Source: Mahella australiensis 50-1 BON
GTDB lineage: Bacteria > Bacillota > Clostridia > Mahellales > Mahellaceae
Reading direction: 5' to 3'
DNA: 64,000 nt
NCBI RefSeq assembly: GCF_000213255.1
Contig: NC_015520.1
Coordinates: 2,128,001-2,192,000 of the forward strand
Shown here: one piece after another, positions 53,958 to 62,108 of the stretch
Numbering within the stretch: the stretch's first letter is position 1
How the letters are laid out: each line of letters starts with the position of its first letter
Notes under the pieces: generated by a model
Database searches by the model: none
Told to the model about the DNA's origin: nothing
The model's input: only the letters and a program-made list of their open reading frames with translations
Program-made: the position numbers and the translations under genes

Positions 53958-54437
53958 ATGGATTGCGATAAATTCGAACCGTTATTACAAGCCAGTTTAG
54001 ATGGTGACTTAGGCCCGCCATCACAGGCATCCTTAGATGAACACCTGGCTCATTGCCCGCGCTGCAGAGCCAAGGATGCCATGCTCAGAAGCAGCGTAAA
54101 CGCCTTAAAAGAATTGAATAAACCTTCAACATCATCTGCTTTGACTACACGCATAATGACAGCTATAGTTCAGGAACGTAAATGGCGCCGAATATGGGCA
54201 GTAATAGCTTCATGTATGGGCGCTGTAATATTGGCCGTAATATTGCCTTTGCTCATAAATACGGGCCCGGTTTCTTCCTTGTTGCTAAACAGCGCAGGCT
54301 ATACCTTCTTCAGGGATATGCTGCTGATGTTGCCGGTTGTAGCAACGTTGTCATGGCGAGCAATGTTTATAATTTTTGCCGTGCTGTTACTCATACCCGC
54401 TGCAGTATTGATAAAGAATAACGTGAAGTATATATAA
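53958..54437 (+). CDS. Zinc-binding anti-sigma factor
   Basis: A 159-residue membrane protein. The N-terminal ZAS motif is H29-x3-C33-x2-C36 (EHLAHCPRC), which holds the partner sigma factor. Two hydrophobic segments follow at about residues 80-100 and 120-150. GGAGG precedes the start. It should keep the upstream sigma factor at the membrane until a signal releases it. Confidence 0.88.
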   Translation: MDCDKFEPLLQASLDGDLGPPSQASLDEHLAHCPRCRAKDAMLRSSVNALKELNKPSTSSALTTRIMTAIVQERKWRRIWAVIASCMGAVILAVILPLLINTGPVSSLLLNSAGYTFFRDMLLMLPVVATLSWRAMFIIFAVLLLIPAAVLIKNNVKYI

Positions 54438-54456
54438 AAGGGATGAAACTTAAAAA

Positions 54457-55362
54457 ATGAGACATAAGTCGTTTATAACACTAATAATAATTATAGCGCT
54501 GATATCTTCGCTATATAGTATAGCCGCCCCAATTGACGCCAAAGCCGACAACGACAAAAGGGAGCCGTCAGCCGAGCAGATTTACCGCGATGGCATCCAA
54601 CGCAGTCACGGTGATCATATAACCGTTCTTAAAGGGCAACAGGTTAAAGACCTATTTTTGTTCGGAGGCAGCGCCGATATAGCCGGTACTGTAAAAAACG
54701 ATGTCGTAACCATAAACACCGACGTAACGCTACGCTCAACTGCTACAGTAAACGAGAAAGTAGTCATGCTCGGCGGCAGACTAACGCAAGAGGACGGCGC
54801 TAAGATCAAAGAAGGTATATATCGCATAGACTCGGGCAAAGACGCAATAAACAGCATGTTCATGGGTTTTGCAGCCTTTGCCGGCTTAGAAATGGCAAAG
54901 CTGATGGCGTTGATCGTATTGGTGTTGTCAGCCGTCATAATCAATATGCTACTGGCTGAACATATCCAGAAAGTTATCGATTTTATTGCACCCCAGAAAA
55001 ATGCGGTAATAGGTATAGGAATAGGGACGGCCATAGTATGGGCGGCTTTATCCGCAGCATTTATACTGGCACGATGGGGGATACCTCTGGTTGCTTTGCT
55101 TTCATCGATAGCTGCGATATTGTCATTTATAGGCTTCATAATACTAAGCACCGCAATAGGTTCAAAAATCAATGATAGAATGAACTGGCCAAATGCATCC
55201 TGGAGCACGGCTCTAACCGGTTCATTGGTTATCTGCATAGTCGCTGCCATACCAATAGTAGGCATGTTGATAATAGCAGTTACGCTGGTACTGAGCCTGG
55301 GCATAAGTGTATCGTATATATTCCATTTAATAAATAATAGGAAAAGGACTTTAAAAGCATGA
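54457..55362 (+). CDS. Membrane protein with bactofilin-like beta-repeat domain
   Basis: A 301-residue protein. A signal-like N-terminal segment precedes a beta-repeat region (about 60-125: FGGSADIAGTVKNDV, LRSTATVNEKVVMLGGRL) like polymer-forming cytoskeletal (bactofilin) domains. Four or more membrane helices and a basic tail follow. Such proteins often accompany ECF sigma/anti-sigma pairs, but the function is unknown. It overlaps the DedA-like gene by 4 bp. Confidence 0.7.
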   Translation: MRHKSFITLIIIIALISSLYSIAAPIDAKADNDKREPSAEQIYRDGIQRSHGDHITVLKGQQVKDLFLFGGSADIAGTVKNDVVTINTDVTLRSTATVNEKVVMLGGRLTQEDGAKIKEGIYRIDSGKDAINSMFMGFAAFAGLEMAKLMALIVLVLSAVIINMLLAEHIQKVIDFIAPQKNAVIGIGIGTAIVWAALSAAFILARWGIPLVALLSSIAAILSFIGFIILSTAIGSKINDRMNWPNASWSTALTGSLVICIVAAIPIVGMLIIAVTLVLSLGISVSYIFHLINNRKRTLKA

Positions 55363-55952
55363 TATCCGCTATCGCACAATGGGCGGACCAGATAATTCCG
55401 CTTTTTTTGCAGTATGGTCCTATAGGACTTTTCATACTGTCCATAGGCGAGGTATTTATATTACCCGTGCCGCCCGACGCCGTACTCATACCTATGTCGC
55501 TTTTAAATCCGTCCAAAGCCTTATGGTACGGCTTCATAACCATTGCCGGTTCCGCTACAGGCAGCGTTATGGGATATTATATAGGCAAATGGGCTGGACG
55601 CCCCGTATTGGCGCGTATGGTTAAACCGGATATGATGCAGCGCATAGAAGACCTGCTCAGCGAACACGGTTCTATGGCTGCCCTGCTCATCGGTTTCTCA
55701 CCTATACCGGATAAGCCTTTTACCATAGCCGCAGGTATATTCCGCATAAACATCGTGTCCTTTGTCATATGGCTGACCATAAGCCGCAGCATACGCTTTA
55801 TGTCTGAGGTACTGGCCATTATTTTCTTCGGCGAAACAGCAGTTGCCCTCGTACAGCAATATTTCGGCCCAATAAGCGCCGCGATATGCATTATCGTCGT
55901 TATAGCCGTCGCATTTCGATATAGAATGAAAGCCCGCGAGAAAAATTTTTAA
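55359..55952 (+). CDS. DedA/VTT-domain membrane protein (YqaA-like)
   Basis: A 197-residue integral membrane protein with the VTT fold: EVFILPVPPDAVLIP, GSATGSVMGYYIGKWAGRP and GFSPIPDKPFTIAAG. Members are linked to lipid scrambling or flippase activity and envelope homeostasis. This suits its place in an ECF sigma-factor unit. The start overlaps the preceding stop (ATGA). Confidence 0.85.
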   Translation: MISAIAQWADQIIPLFLQYGPIGLFILSIGEVFILPVPPDAVLIPMSLLNPSKALWYGFITIAGSATGSVMGYYIGKWAGRPVLARMVKPDMMQRIEDLLSEHGSMAALLIGFSPIPDKPFTIAAGIFRINIVSFVIWLTISRSIRFMSEVLAIIFFGETAVALVQQYFGPISAAICIIVVIAVAFRYRMKAREKNF

Positions 55953-56140
55953 CATTCCTTTCATACTGTTTTCACAATACCGCTCTGCACATTTATATGC
56001 AATGGATACCTTATTTAACCGCTCCAATCTCACGGTTTCGGCGACCAACACAGACCTGATCATTTCATTGTTACCTATGGCTTAGCATAAAGCCTCGCCA
56101 CTTATGGCTGGGAGAAGTCAGCATTAGCGTAGTTCTAGAT

Positions 56141-56656
56141 TTATCTAAACATAGCCTTCCTTATCCTGTTATGATAAAGCCTTAAAAAAAGCGTATATGC
56201 ATAGTCATATACCAAAAACGCGACTTGAGCGGCAAGCCACAAAAGGGTCACCGGCCACCGGCCTGATATATTTAATTCATTAGGCAAAAATGCCGATGCT
56301 ATCTTATACAAGATAAACAATGATAGATTAAAAAACAGCAGCTTTAGTATGACCTCTATCCAACGATCGTGTATCCTCTCTATATAGCCCTTTATTATGC
56401 CATAAATACCAAAAAATGCCGTATACAAAAGCGCTATCGATTTCATGGGTATAAGCAAAAGCACCAGCAGCGACGACGCTATATAAAACAGCCAGCCATA
56501 GCCTATGCCGATCTCCATGATAACCACAGCCACAAATACCGAACTTATGGCCGTAAAAAACAACCTGTTCAACGGCATGAGTACAGCCAAAAACAACATG
56601 GCCATCGTAAGCGCCAGCATCAATCCTGTAAATGCTATTTTATTCGACGTTCTCAA
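56141..56656 (-). CDS. Uncharacterised integral membrane protein
   Basis: I do not recognise the family. The 171-residue protein has about five hydrophobic helices and a basic C-terminal tail, with GLMLALTMAMLF near the start, a feature shared with small substrate-binding membrane subunits. The start is TTG with AAGGGGG 7 nt upstream. It follows the J-domain gene by 12 bp, so the two are cotranscribed. The 188 bp between its stop and the converging DedA-like gene hold nothing I can name. Confidence 0.7.
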   Translation of the reverse strand: MRTSNKIAFTGLMLALTMAMLFLAVLMPLNRLFFTAISSVFVAVVIMEIGIGYGWLFYIASSLLVLLLIPMKSIALLYTAFFGIYGIIKGYIERIHDRWIEVILKLLFFNLSLFILYKIASAFLPNELNISGRWPVTLLWLAAQVAFLVYDYAYTLFLRLYHNRIRKAMFR

Positions 56657-56668
56657 TATGCCGCCCCC

Positions 56669-57289
56669 TTAACAACAAGATATACAATCCCCGCCCATCA
56701 TCTCACAACAGCAATCAGTGCAATACATGGCAGTGCATAGCTGACACAGCTGCTGCGACTCGTCGTCGCGCCGATTATATACATCTCGGCGAAAACCGCG
56801 CGAAGCATTCATCATTTGATTCAAGGCATCCTGATATACAGGATTGGACGGGTCCATATTCACAGCAGTCTGAAAGCTATCGTATGCCACGCCGTACCTA
56901 CCGCGGCGTGCTGCTATAACGCCTTTAAAGTAATACCATTGTGCGTCACGCGTCGGTATATTATTCAACATGCGCTCGGCATTTACCAAATCGCCCCGAT
57001 TTATATATTCAGCCACTTTCTGATAATCGCCCTGTTGAGCCCCATAGTTATAATCCTGACTATATGAAGACGATGAATACTGCCCGCTGCTACTATTTCG
57101 ACCCGAGCTGCCCTTCATGAGCATGTCATAGGCCTCATTTATTTCTTTTAGTTTCTCTTCGGCCAGATCGGATAAAGGATTATCCTTGTATTGATCCGGA
57201 TGATATTTCCGCACTAACTCGCGATAAGCCCGCTTTATTTCCTCTTCTGATGCCCCTTCTTTTATCCCCAGTACTTCATATGGATTCAA
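56669..57289 (-). CDS. J-domain protein with TPR-like middle and Cys-rich tail
   Basis: A 206-residue co-chaperone. The N-terminal J-domain (1-70) has the essential HPD at 30-32, so it should stimulate DnaK. A Ser/Tyr-rich linker and one or two TPR-like helical pairs follow ([12 protein letters not shown]..., [15 protein letters not shown]). The last 28 residues contain nine Cys (CQLC, CTDCCC, CISCC), probably a metal site. It is not DnaJ itself, because the zinc-finger region and client domain are missing. The start is TTG. Confidence 0.85.
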   Translation of the reverse strand: MNPYEVLGIKEGASEEEIKRAYRELVRKYHPDQYKDNPLSDLAEEKLKEINEAYDMLMKGSSGRNSSSGQYSSSSYSQDYNYGAQQGDYQKVAEYINRGDLVNAERMLNNIPTRDAQWYYFKGVIAARRGRYGVAYDSFQTAVNMDPSNPVYQDALNQMMNASRGFRRDVYNRRDDESQQLCQLCTAMYCTDCCCEMMGGDCISCC

Positions 57290-57376
57290 TGTATTTCTTC
57301 CTTCCCAAGTCTTCGATTGTAATGTCCACCATAATGAGCATATTATATCACATTATAATATGCGCTGCTATGAAAA

Positions 57377-57412
57377 AAACAGGGGCTAGTGTTAATACCA
57401 CCGCCCCTGTTT
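57377..57412 (-). terminator. Intrinsic terminator of the dehydrogenase/B12 operon
   Basis: A perfect 10-bp stem AAACAGGGGC / GCCCCTGTTT followed on the minus strand by seven T's, 15 bp after the B12-gene stop. Confidence 0.92.
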
Positions 57413-57426
57413 CTCTAAACGTCAGC

Positions 57427-59084
57427 TTAAAATACGAACTTCTCATGCGCAGCTATGCCGTTGTAAATATTTGAGAGCACATCGCGCAGCCTGCGCTTCT
57501 CATCGACGGGCTTACCGCTCTCGTCTACAGCATAACAGGCCCCTCCTATCACCGCTGTTTTGAGCATACCGGCCGCATATGGGTTACCAGCCAATTGCGG
57601 AGCATCCAATATGCCCAGCTTGATGGCAGCGGCTATGCACGATGGCTCTATCAAAGCATCTTTGTGTTCATCCAACCTTTTAATGGTGCCTATTATAGCA
57701 TAAGCATCGCTTATAAGCTGATCCTTCCGTTTCAATACGGCAGGATCCAATGTCATATTAGGCATGCCTTTCAATACATTATCTATCACTGCCCTGGCTA
57801 TGGCACAGCTTTCCACGACCTCTTCAGGTTTCGCGGCGTGATCGGCCTCGCAGAAGCCCACTACATGCACTATATGCGGCTTTAAGGCCATAGCCAAGTA
57901 TGTGGAAGCCGCCAACTGGCCTTTGGCTTTATCGAGGTCATCCGGCATAGATGCAAGGCCGGCGCGAACCTGCCTAAAGACCGTGAAAGACTTATCCTGC
58001 AACGTGTCTATCATCTCTGTGACGGCCAGCATTTTAGCCAAATCCATAACAGGCGAGATTTGCGGCGGCACATTGAACATCATCTGGGATATATAATATC
58101 TCACGCCCATGCTTTTTGCATTATACGCCGCCAAATAGGCTGCTGCTACGCCTATCGCATCGTGAGCACCTCTTAGGCTCCAGTGGTGAGCCTCATTTAC
58201 CTCCACCGGTATGCCTCTGTCGGCATGCCACTTCATCAGGAGTTGATTCTCGGCTATGGATTCCAATGGTCTGCGCGGTCCTCGTCCATCCAGGCGATTA
58301 TACCAGCACAGTGGTATAGCGGCCCATGCATTATCAATTGTATCCTTCAACATTTGCGCCATGTCGAATATATCGTTTGTGCCGCTATAGCAGCGTAAGA
58401 GTGGATGATTTCCAGTTTGAGCAGCGTCGTATATGCGTTTCAGATCATCAGGCTTTCTGATAGGTACGCCGCCTGCCCCATCCATATCCTCATTCATCTC
58501 ATCAGGTTCAAAGAAATGCTCCTGCGCATTCTGATCAGGGGCTATGGATATGACGTCCACCAGGCCGGACGATGCTATATCCTTGACACCGGTTATAGTC
58601 ATATCCAGCGACGGCAAACCGAAATGGTGTCTTATAAGCGGATAAGGATAGCTCTCTCTTATTCGCCCTATCAAATCAGATGCATAAGTCATTTGCCCAT
58701 TATACATATCCTCATTTTGCAGATATGCCAACGATTCTTCGTCACCGCTCTTGGCAAAGACGTGTTCAAATATACCGAAACGTTTGGCCGTTTCGCAGTT
58801 TTGAGGCGTACCGCCAAATAACCATATTATATGTTGCAAATCATATTGTTCTATCAAAGCCTTGAGTTCTTCCAATAAAGGCTCCAATGTCTGAGGCGTT
58901 AGCCTATAGCTTATGCCAACTGAATCCGGCTTTTGAGACAATACAACATCTATAAGACGGCTCAAAGGTACAGCCGGTCCTAAAAAGCGCGTTTCATACC
59001 CGTATTGTTTTGCCAATTCGAGAAAATTAAGTGGACCTGCTATATGAACGTGTTACCTATAGACGCAGCTATCATCTGTTTCAT
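57427..59084 (-). CDS. Cobalamin (B12)-binding protein with apparent one-base deletion near the N-terminus
   Basis: The intact frame (57427-59016, from a TTG) lacks the start of its B12 domain. Reading upstream, codons for VHIAGPLNFLELAKQYGYETRFLG continue, while the ATG at 59084 overlaps the dehydrogenase stop (ATGA) and reads MKQMIAASIGN. Inserting one base at 59051/59052 joins them as GNDVHIAG, restoring the DxHxxG cobalamin-binding motif and a product of about 552 residues. The remainder is barrel-like with GVPIRKPDD and EVNEAHHWSLRGAHDA. I do not know its reaction; a B12-dependent mutase or isomerase is likely. Confidence 0.8.
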
Positions 59085-60184
59085 GCCACCACTCCCCTTC
59101 TGATGTCTCCGAAGTATACATAAGTATATATCTCATACATCGACATATCGTCGATACCTAATTTACTTATAGTCCTGCCACACGCCCGATAATCGACGCC
59201 GGATACGGTGCAAGCTAGATCTATTATGGCATCTATCGTAGGCGTAGGAACACCTGCCATACGTCCAAAAGCTGATATTGGCACCAAACTGTACGGCACA
59301 TCCTCAAATATATAGCGCGTATCTGTATTGGACGGCGCCTTTATGCCCTTATATCCTTTATTCTGCTGTATGGCGCTGTACAGGTCATCGGCCTCCACAC
59401 CGTAAGACACCCTCATCCATTCCAAGGCACTCATGCACTTTACATTTAGCATCTTGGCCACAGCCATTCTCTCATCATCCATACGCTGTATTATCTTAGC
59501 TATTGACGGAGATATGCCTTCTATATAATACTCAAATGCCCCGCCCGTGGTCTCTATACGGGCAGCGTTCAACAGCGTGGGCGCCGGATGGAATATAGCG
59601 CCTATGTTATTGAAACTGGTTTCCAATACGCTTTCGGCTGGAACAAATTGCGGATATACCTCTTTCAACGCATCCAATACCAACCCCGTTCTTACAGATG
59701 GAAGTGCTGCTATTTCTACCGATTTTTTTATATCGAATATGCGAGCCGAGCATGGACCAGTCTTGCGGCAGGCGTATATAAAAGTCGAGGCTTCGGCCAC
59801 CGTTATCCGGGCATTTACACCGTATTCGTACAGCGTCTGCGAGAATTCGAGGGCCCCACCGGTACGTCCCGGATTCAACACAATTATCTGACCATCCTGC
59901 AAATACGGAGCGCACATTTGGGCTATATCGCGATGCCCAACGGCCGGTACTGTCACCATAATGACATCGACGTCCCTTATCGCTTGCCTAATATCAGATG
60001 TGACGATTTCAAGTGGTCCATAACCTTCTACAAGTCCTTCAAGATAGATTCCACCCTGCTCTTGTATTGGAATCAGTTTGTCAAATGTACGGTTAAATAG
60101 ATTGACCTCATGGCCTTTCAGCGCCAGATGGGCGGCCATGGCCATACCTCCATTGCCGGCTCCTATGACAGCAAATTTAGGCAT
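59081..60184 (-). CDS. NAD/NADP octopine/nopaline-type dehydrogenase
   Basis: A 367-residue dehydrogenase. The Rossmann motif GAGNGG (8-13) starts the cofactor domain. VIMVTVPAVGHRD and VLNPGRTGGALEF follow, and the C-terminal helical domain has the HPAPTLLNAARIE stretch typical of opine dehydrogenases. These enzymes join an amino acid and a 2-oxoacid reductively, or reverse it. GGAGGG precedes the ATG. It is the first gene after the c-di-AMP riboswitch and overlaps the B12 gene by 4 bp. Confidence 0.88.
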   Translation of the reverse strand: MPKFAVIGAGNGGMAMAAHLALKGHEVNLFNRTFDKLIPIQEQGGIYLEGLVEGYGPLEIVTSDIRQAIRDVDVIMVTVPAVGHRDIAQMCAPYLQDGQIIVLNPGRTGGALEFSQTLYEYGVNARITVAEASTFIYACRKTGPCSARIFDIKKSVEIAALPSVRTGLVLDALKEVYPQFVPAESVLETSFNNIGAIFHPAPTLLNAARIETTGGAFEYYIEGISPSIAKIIQRMDDERMAVAKMLNVKCMSALEWMRVSYGVEADDLYSAIQQNKGYKGIKAPSNTDTRYIFEDVPYSLVPISAFGRMAGVPTPTIDAIIDLACTVSGVDYRACGRTISKLGIDDMSMYEIYTYVYFGDIRRGVVA

Positions 60185-60232
60185 AAAATAATCCCTCCTA
60201 AAAATTTTTAATTTTTATTATGGAGGGAGAAC

Positions 60233-60259
60233 AAAAAAGCCACGAACGAGAGCCGTGAC
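60233..60259 (-). terminator. Terminator of the c-di-AMP riboswitch
   Basis: A short stem GTCACG / CGTGGC (9-nt loop, one G-U pair) followed on the minus strand by TTTTTT, between aptamer and dehydrogenase gene. It is the expected OFF-state expression platform. Confidence 0.8.
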
Positions 60260-60290
60260 TTCTCAAGCTAAATTATAGCCTGCTCCCTCT

Positions 60291-60403
60291 TCCTACGCTT
60301 GCGAGGTTAGCTGACGGGTTCGGGTCGAAAGAGATAACCCTACCTTACGGATTCACCCCAAAAATTGGTTCCCCCGTTTCCCTGACGGGAATTCAGCGTT
60401 TTT
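60291..60403 (-). ncRNA. c-di-AMP riboswitch (ydaO-yuaA type)
   Basis: On the minus strand, the closing stem ACGCT / AGCGT encloses the conserved stretches CGCTGAAT, GGGGAACCA, TTGGGGTGAATCC, CGACCCGAACCCG and TCAGCTAACCTCGCAAGCG in the right order. This is the ydaO aptamer, which binds two c-di-AMP molecules. A terminator follows at 60233-60259, so high c-di-AMP should switch off the dehydrogenase and B12-protein genes. Confidence 0.95.
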
Positions 60404-60419
60404 CATATTTAATTGTATT

Positions 60420-60425
60420 ATTATA
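60420..60425 (-). promoter_or_regulatory. -10 element before the c-di-AMP riboswitch
   Basis: A perfect minus-strand TATAAT about 17 bp before the aptamer. The best -35 (TTGCAT) is 20 bp away, too far for a standard promoter, so the -35 is unsettled. Confidence 0.5.
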
Positions 60426-60478
60426 CTACCATATATCAGAGCAAAATGCAATACCCTTTTTGAATTCTTGATGGTTAT

Positions 60479-61252
60479 TTAGCGTTTTAATTCCAGGTAA
60501 AATTTGTATCTATCGCCGCGATAGTAAGAGCGTACGTATTCTATCGGTACGTCGTCTTCATCGTATGTCACACCGATAACCATTATCACAGGCGCCCCTT
60601 CCTCTATACCAAGCATAGAAGCTATATAGCTGTCAGCCAATGCAGCCTCCAAAGTCTCTTTAGCCGATACCGGATGCGCTCCGAACTGTTGCTCCAATAT
60701 ATTATACAAGGAACAATGCTCGAGGTCGGCCTTCTCCAATGCATAAAATCTTCTATAGCTAAAATAAGAGACTTCAAATACCATAGGAACACCGTCGGCA
60801 AAGCGCAAACGCTCTATTTTTAACGCCGGTTCTTCATCTTCCAGGCGCAACGCTCTCCGCACATGGCTTATATCCTCATGTACTGCCTTAATATCCACGG
60901 TTTTTGCCCCGGCTTGCATGCCGCGTTTGTGCATATCCTCACTGAAACTCGACAATTGCATTATCGGCTGGTCCAGCTTGGGTTCGGCCACAAAAGTACC
61001 TTTCCCACGCAGACGATACAGCACGCCTTCCTTAACCAATTCGGATATGGCTTGTCGTACGGTCATACGGCTCACGCCATATTCATCGCATAATTCGCGC
61101 TCCGATGGAACTTGCATGCCCGGTTTTAAGTCTCCAGCCTCTATGAGAGCCCTCATACGTTCCTTTATCTGATAGTATATAGGTATAGGTGATTCTTTAT
61201 CTATATCGCTTATATCGATTAAATCTATGAGCAATCGCCTCCTATAGCCCAA
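60479..61252 (-). CDS. GntR-family (HutC/UTRA) transcriptional regulator
   Basis: A regulator of up to 257 residues with an N-terminal winged helix (PIYYQIKERM, PSERELCDEYGVSRMTVRQAI) and a C-terminal UTRA effector domain, as in NagR/YvoA. The start is uncertain: TTG 61252 overlaps the upstream gene, TTG 61234 is only 3 nt from AGGAGG, and ATA 61228 has ideal 9-nt spacing. Placement with nagB suggests control by an amino-sugar phosphate. Confidence 0.9.
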   Translation of the reverse strand: MGYRRRLLIDLIDISDIDKESPIPIYYQIKERMRALIEAGDLKPGMQVPSERELCDEYGVSRMTVRQAISELVKEGVLYRLRGKGTFVAEPKLDQPIMQLSSFSEDMHKRGMQAGAKTVDIKAVHEDISHVRRALRLEDEEPALKIERLRFADGVPMVFEVSYFSYRRFYALEKADLEHCSLYNILEQQFGAHPVSAKETLEAALADSYIASMLGIEEGAPVIMVIGVTYDEDDVPIEYVRSYYRGDRYKFYLELKR

Positions 61253-62093
61253 GACCTTTCAAAAATTCTACCGCCTGGCGTATATCGGCCTCGGGATCAG
61301 CGCCCGCCTCGCGCTCTATAGTAAAGAAACCTTTATAACCCACCTCATCCAATGCTTTCACGTATGCTGGAAAATCCACGGCACCTTGACCTAACGGCAT
61401 CTCTTCAAAATAATCGCCAATACGGAAATCCTCTATACCCCCATCAGCGAAAAAGCCATATATGATCTCAGGATCGGTTTTTTTCTTCATTATGCCGTCC
61501 TTCGCATGCGTATGAACTATGTAGTCTTTTAGATTATACACGCCCCCTACAGGATCATCGCCCGTAACCATTACCAGATTGGCGGGATCATAATTCACGC
61601 GCACACCTCGGCTATGCAAGCTATCCAAAAAGCGCTTTAAGGTCTCGGTTTTTTCCGGCCCCGTTTCTATAGCAAAATACGCGCCCACTTGATCCCCGTA
61701 TTCTCCCAATTGCTCGCAAGCCTCTTGCAATATCTTGTATCTGTCGTGATTCGGATCGGATGGCACTACCCCTATATGAGTGGTCACCACATCTGTCTCT
61801 AAATCCCTTGCCAGATCCATTATACGCTTTGAACGTTCTATTCTTGCCGGATTATCTTCTTTTACCGCAAAACCATGCCCACCCATATCGCCGCACAAGG
61901 CCGAAACCTTAAGACCGTTATCTTTTATATAGTTTAAAAGTTCATGCCGTGCAGAAAGTGATAGATTCTCTGGAGCCATTTCTCCTGATACCGCATAAAT
62001 CTGTATGGCAGCAGCACCTACCTCACGTGCTTTCTTTATACCTTCACGCACACCCAGACGGAAAGAATCCACCATTACGCCTATCCTATTCAT
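61242..62093 (-). CDS. Sugar phosphate isomerase/epimerase (xylose-isomerase-like barrel)
   Basis: A 283-residue AP-endonuclease-2-type TIM barrel. Likely metal ligands are in FAIETGPE (Glu), VNYDPANL (Asp), YIVHTHAKDG (His) and FTIEREAG (Glu). Members isomerise or epimerise sugars or inositols. GGAGG lies 10 nt before the ATG. It sits between a Gfo/Idh/MocA oxidoreductase and the GntR regulator, a common pairing for oxidised-sugar pathways. Confidence 0.87.
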   Translation of the reverse strand: MNRIGVMVDSFRLGVREGIKKAREVGAAAIQIYAVSGEMAPENLSLSARHELLNYIKDNGLKVSALCGDMGGHGFAVKEDNPARIERSKRIMDLARDLETDVVTTHIGVVPSDPNHDRYKILQEACEQLGEYGDQVGAYFAIETGPEKTETLKRFLDSLHSRGVRVNYDPANLVMVTGDDPVGGVYNLKDYIVHTHAKDGIMKKKTDPEIIYGFFADGGIEDFRIGDYFEEMPLGQGAVDFPAYVKALDEVGYKGFFTIEREAGADPEADIRQAVEFLKGLGL

Positions 62094-62108
62094 AATGCTT
62101 TTACCTCC

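Noticed and set aside
54615-55379. A 254-codon antisense open frame opposite the bactofilin-like gene
   Set aside because: It has no family features or ribosome site and mirrors a well-supported gene in the sigma-factor operon; it is a codon-usage shadow.
60233-60403. T-box or SAM riboswitch before the dehydrogenase
   Set aside because: No T-box sequence or SAM core is present; the ordered conserved stretches fit the ydaO c-di-AMP aptamer much better.
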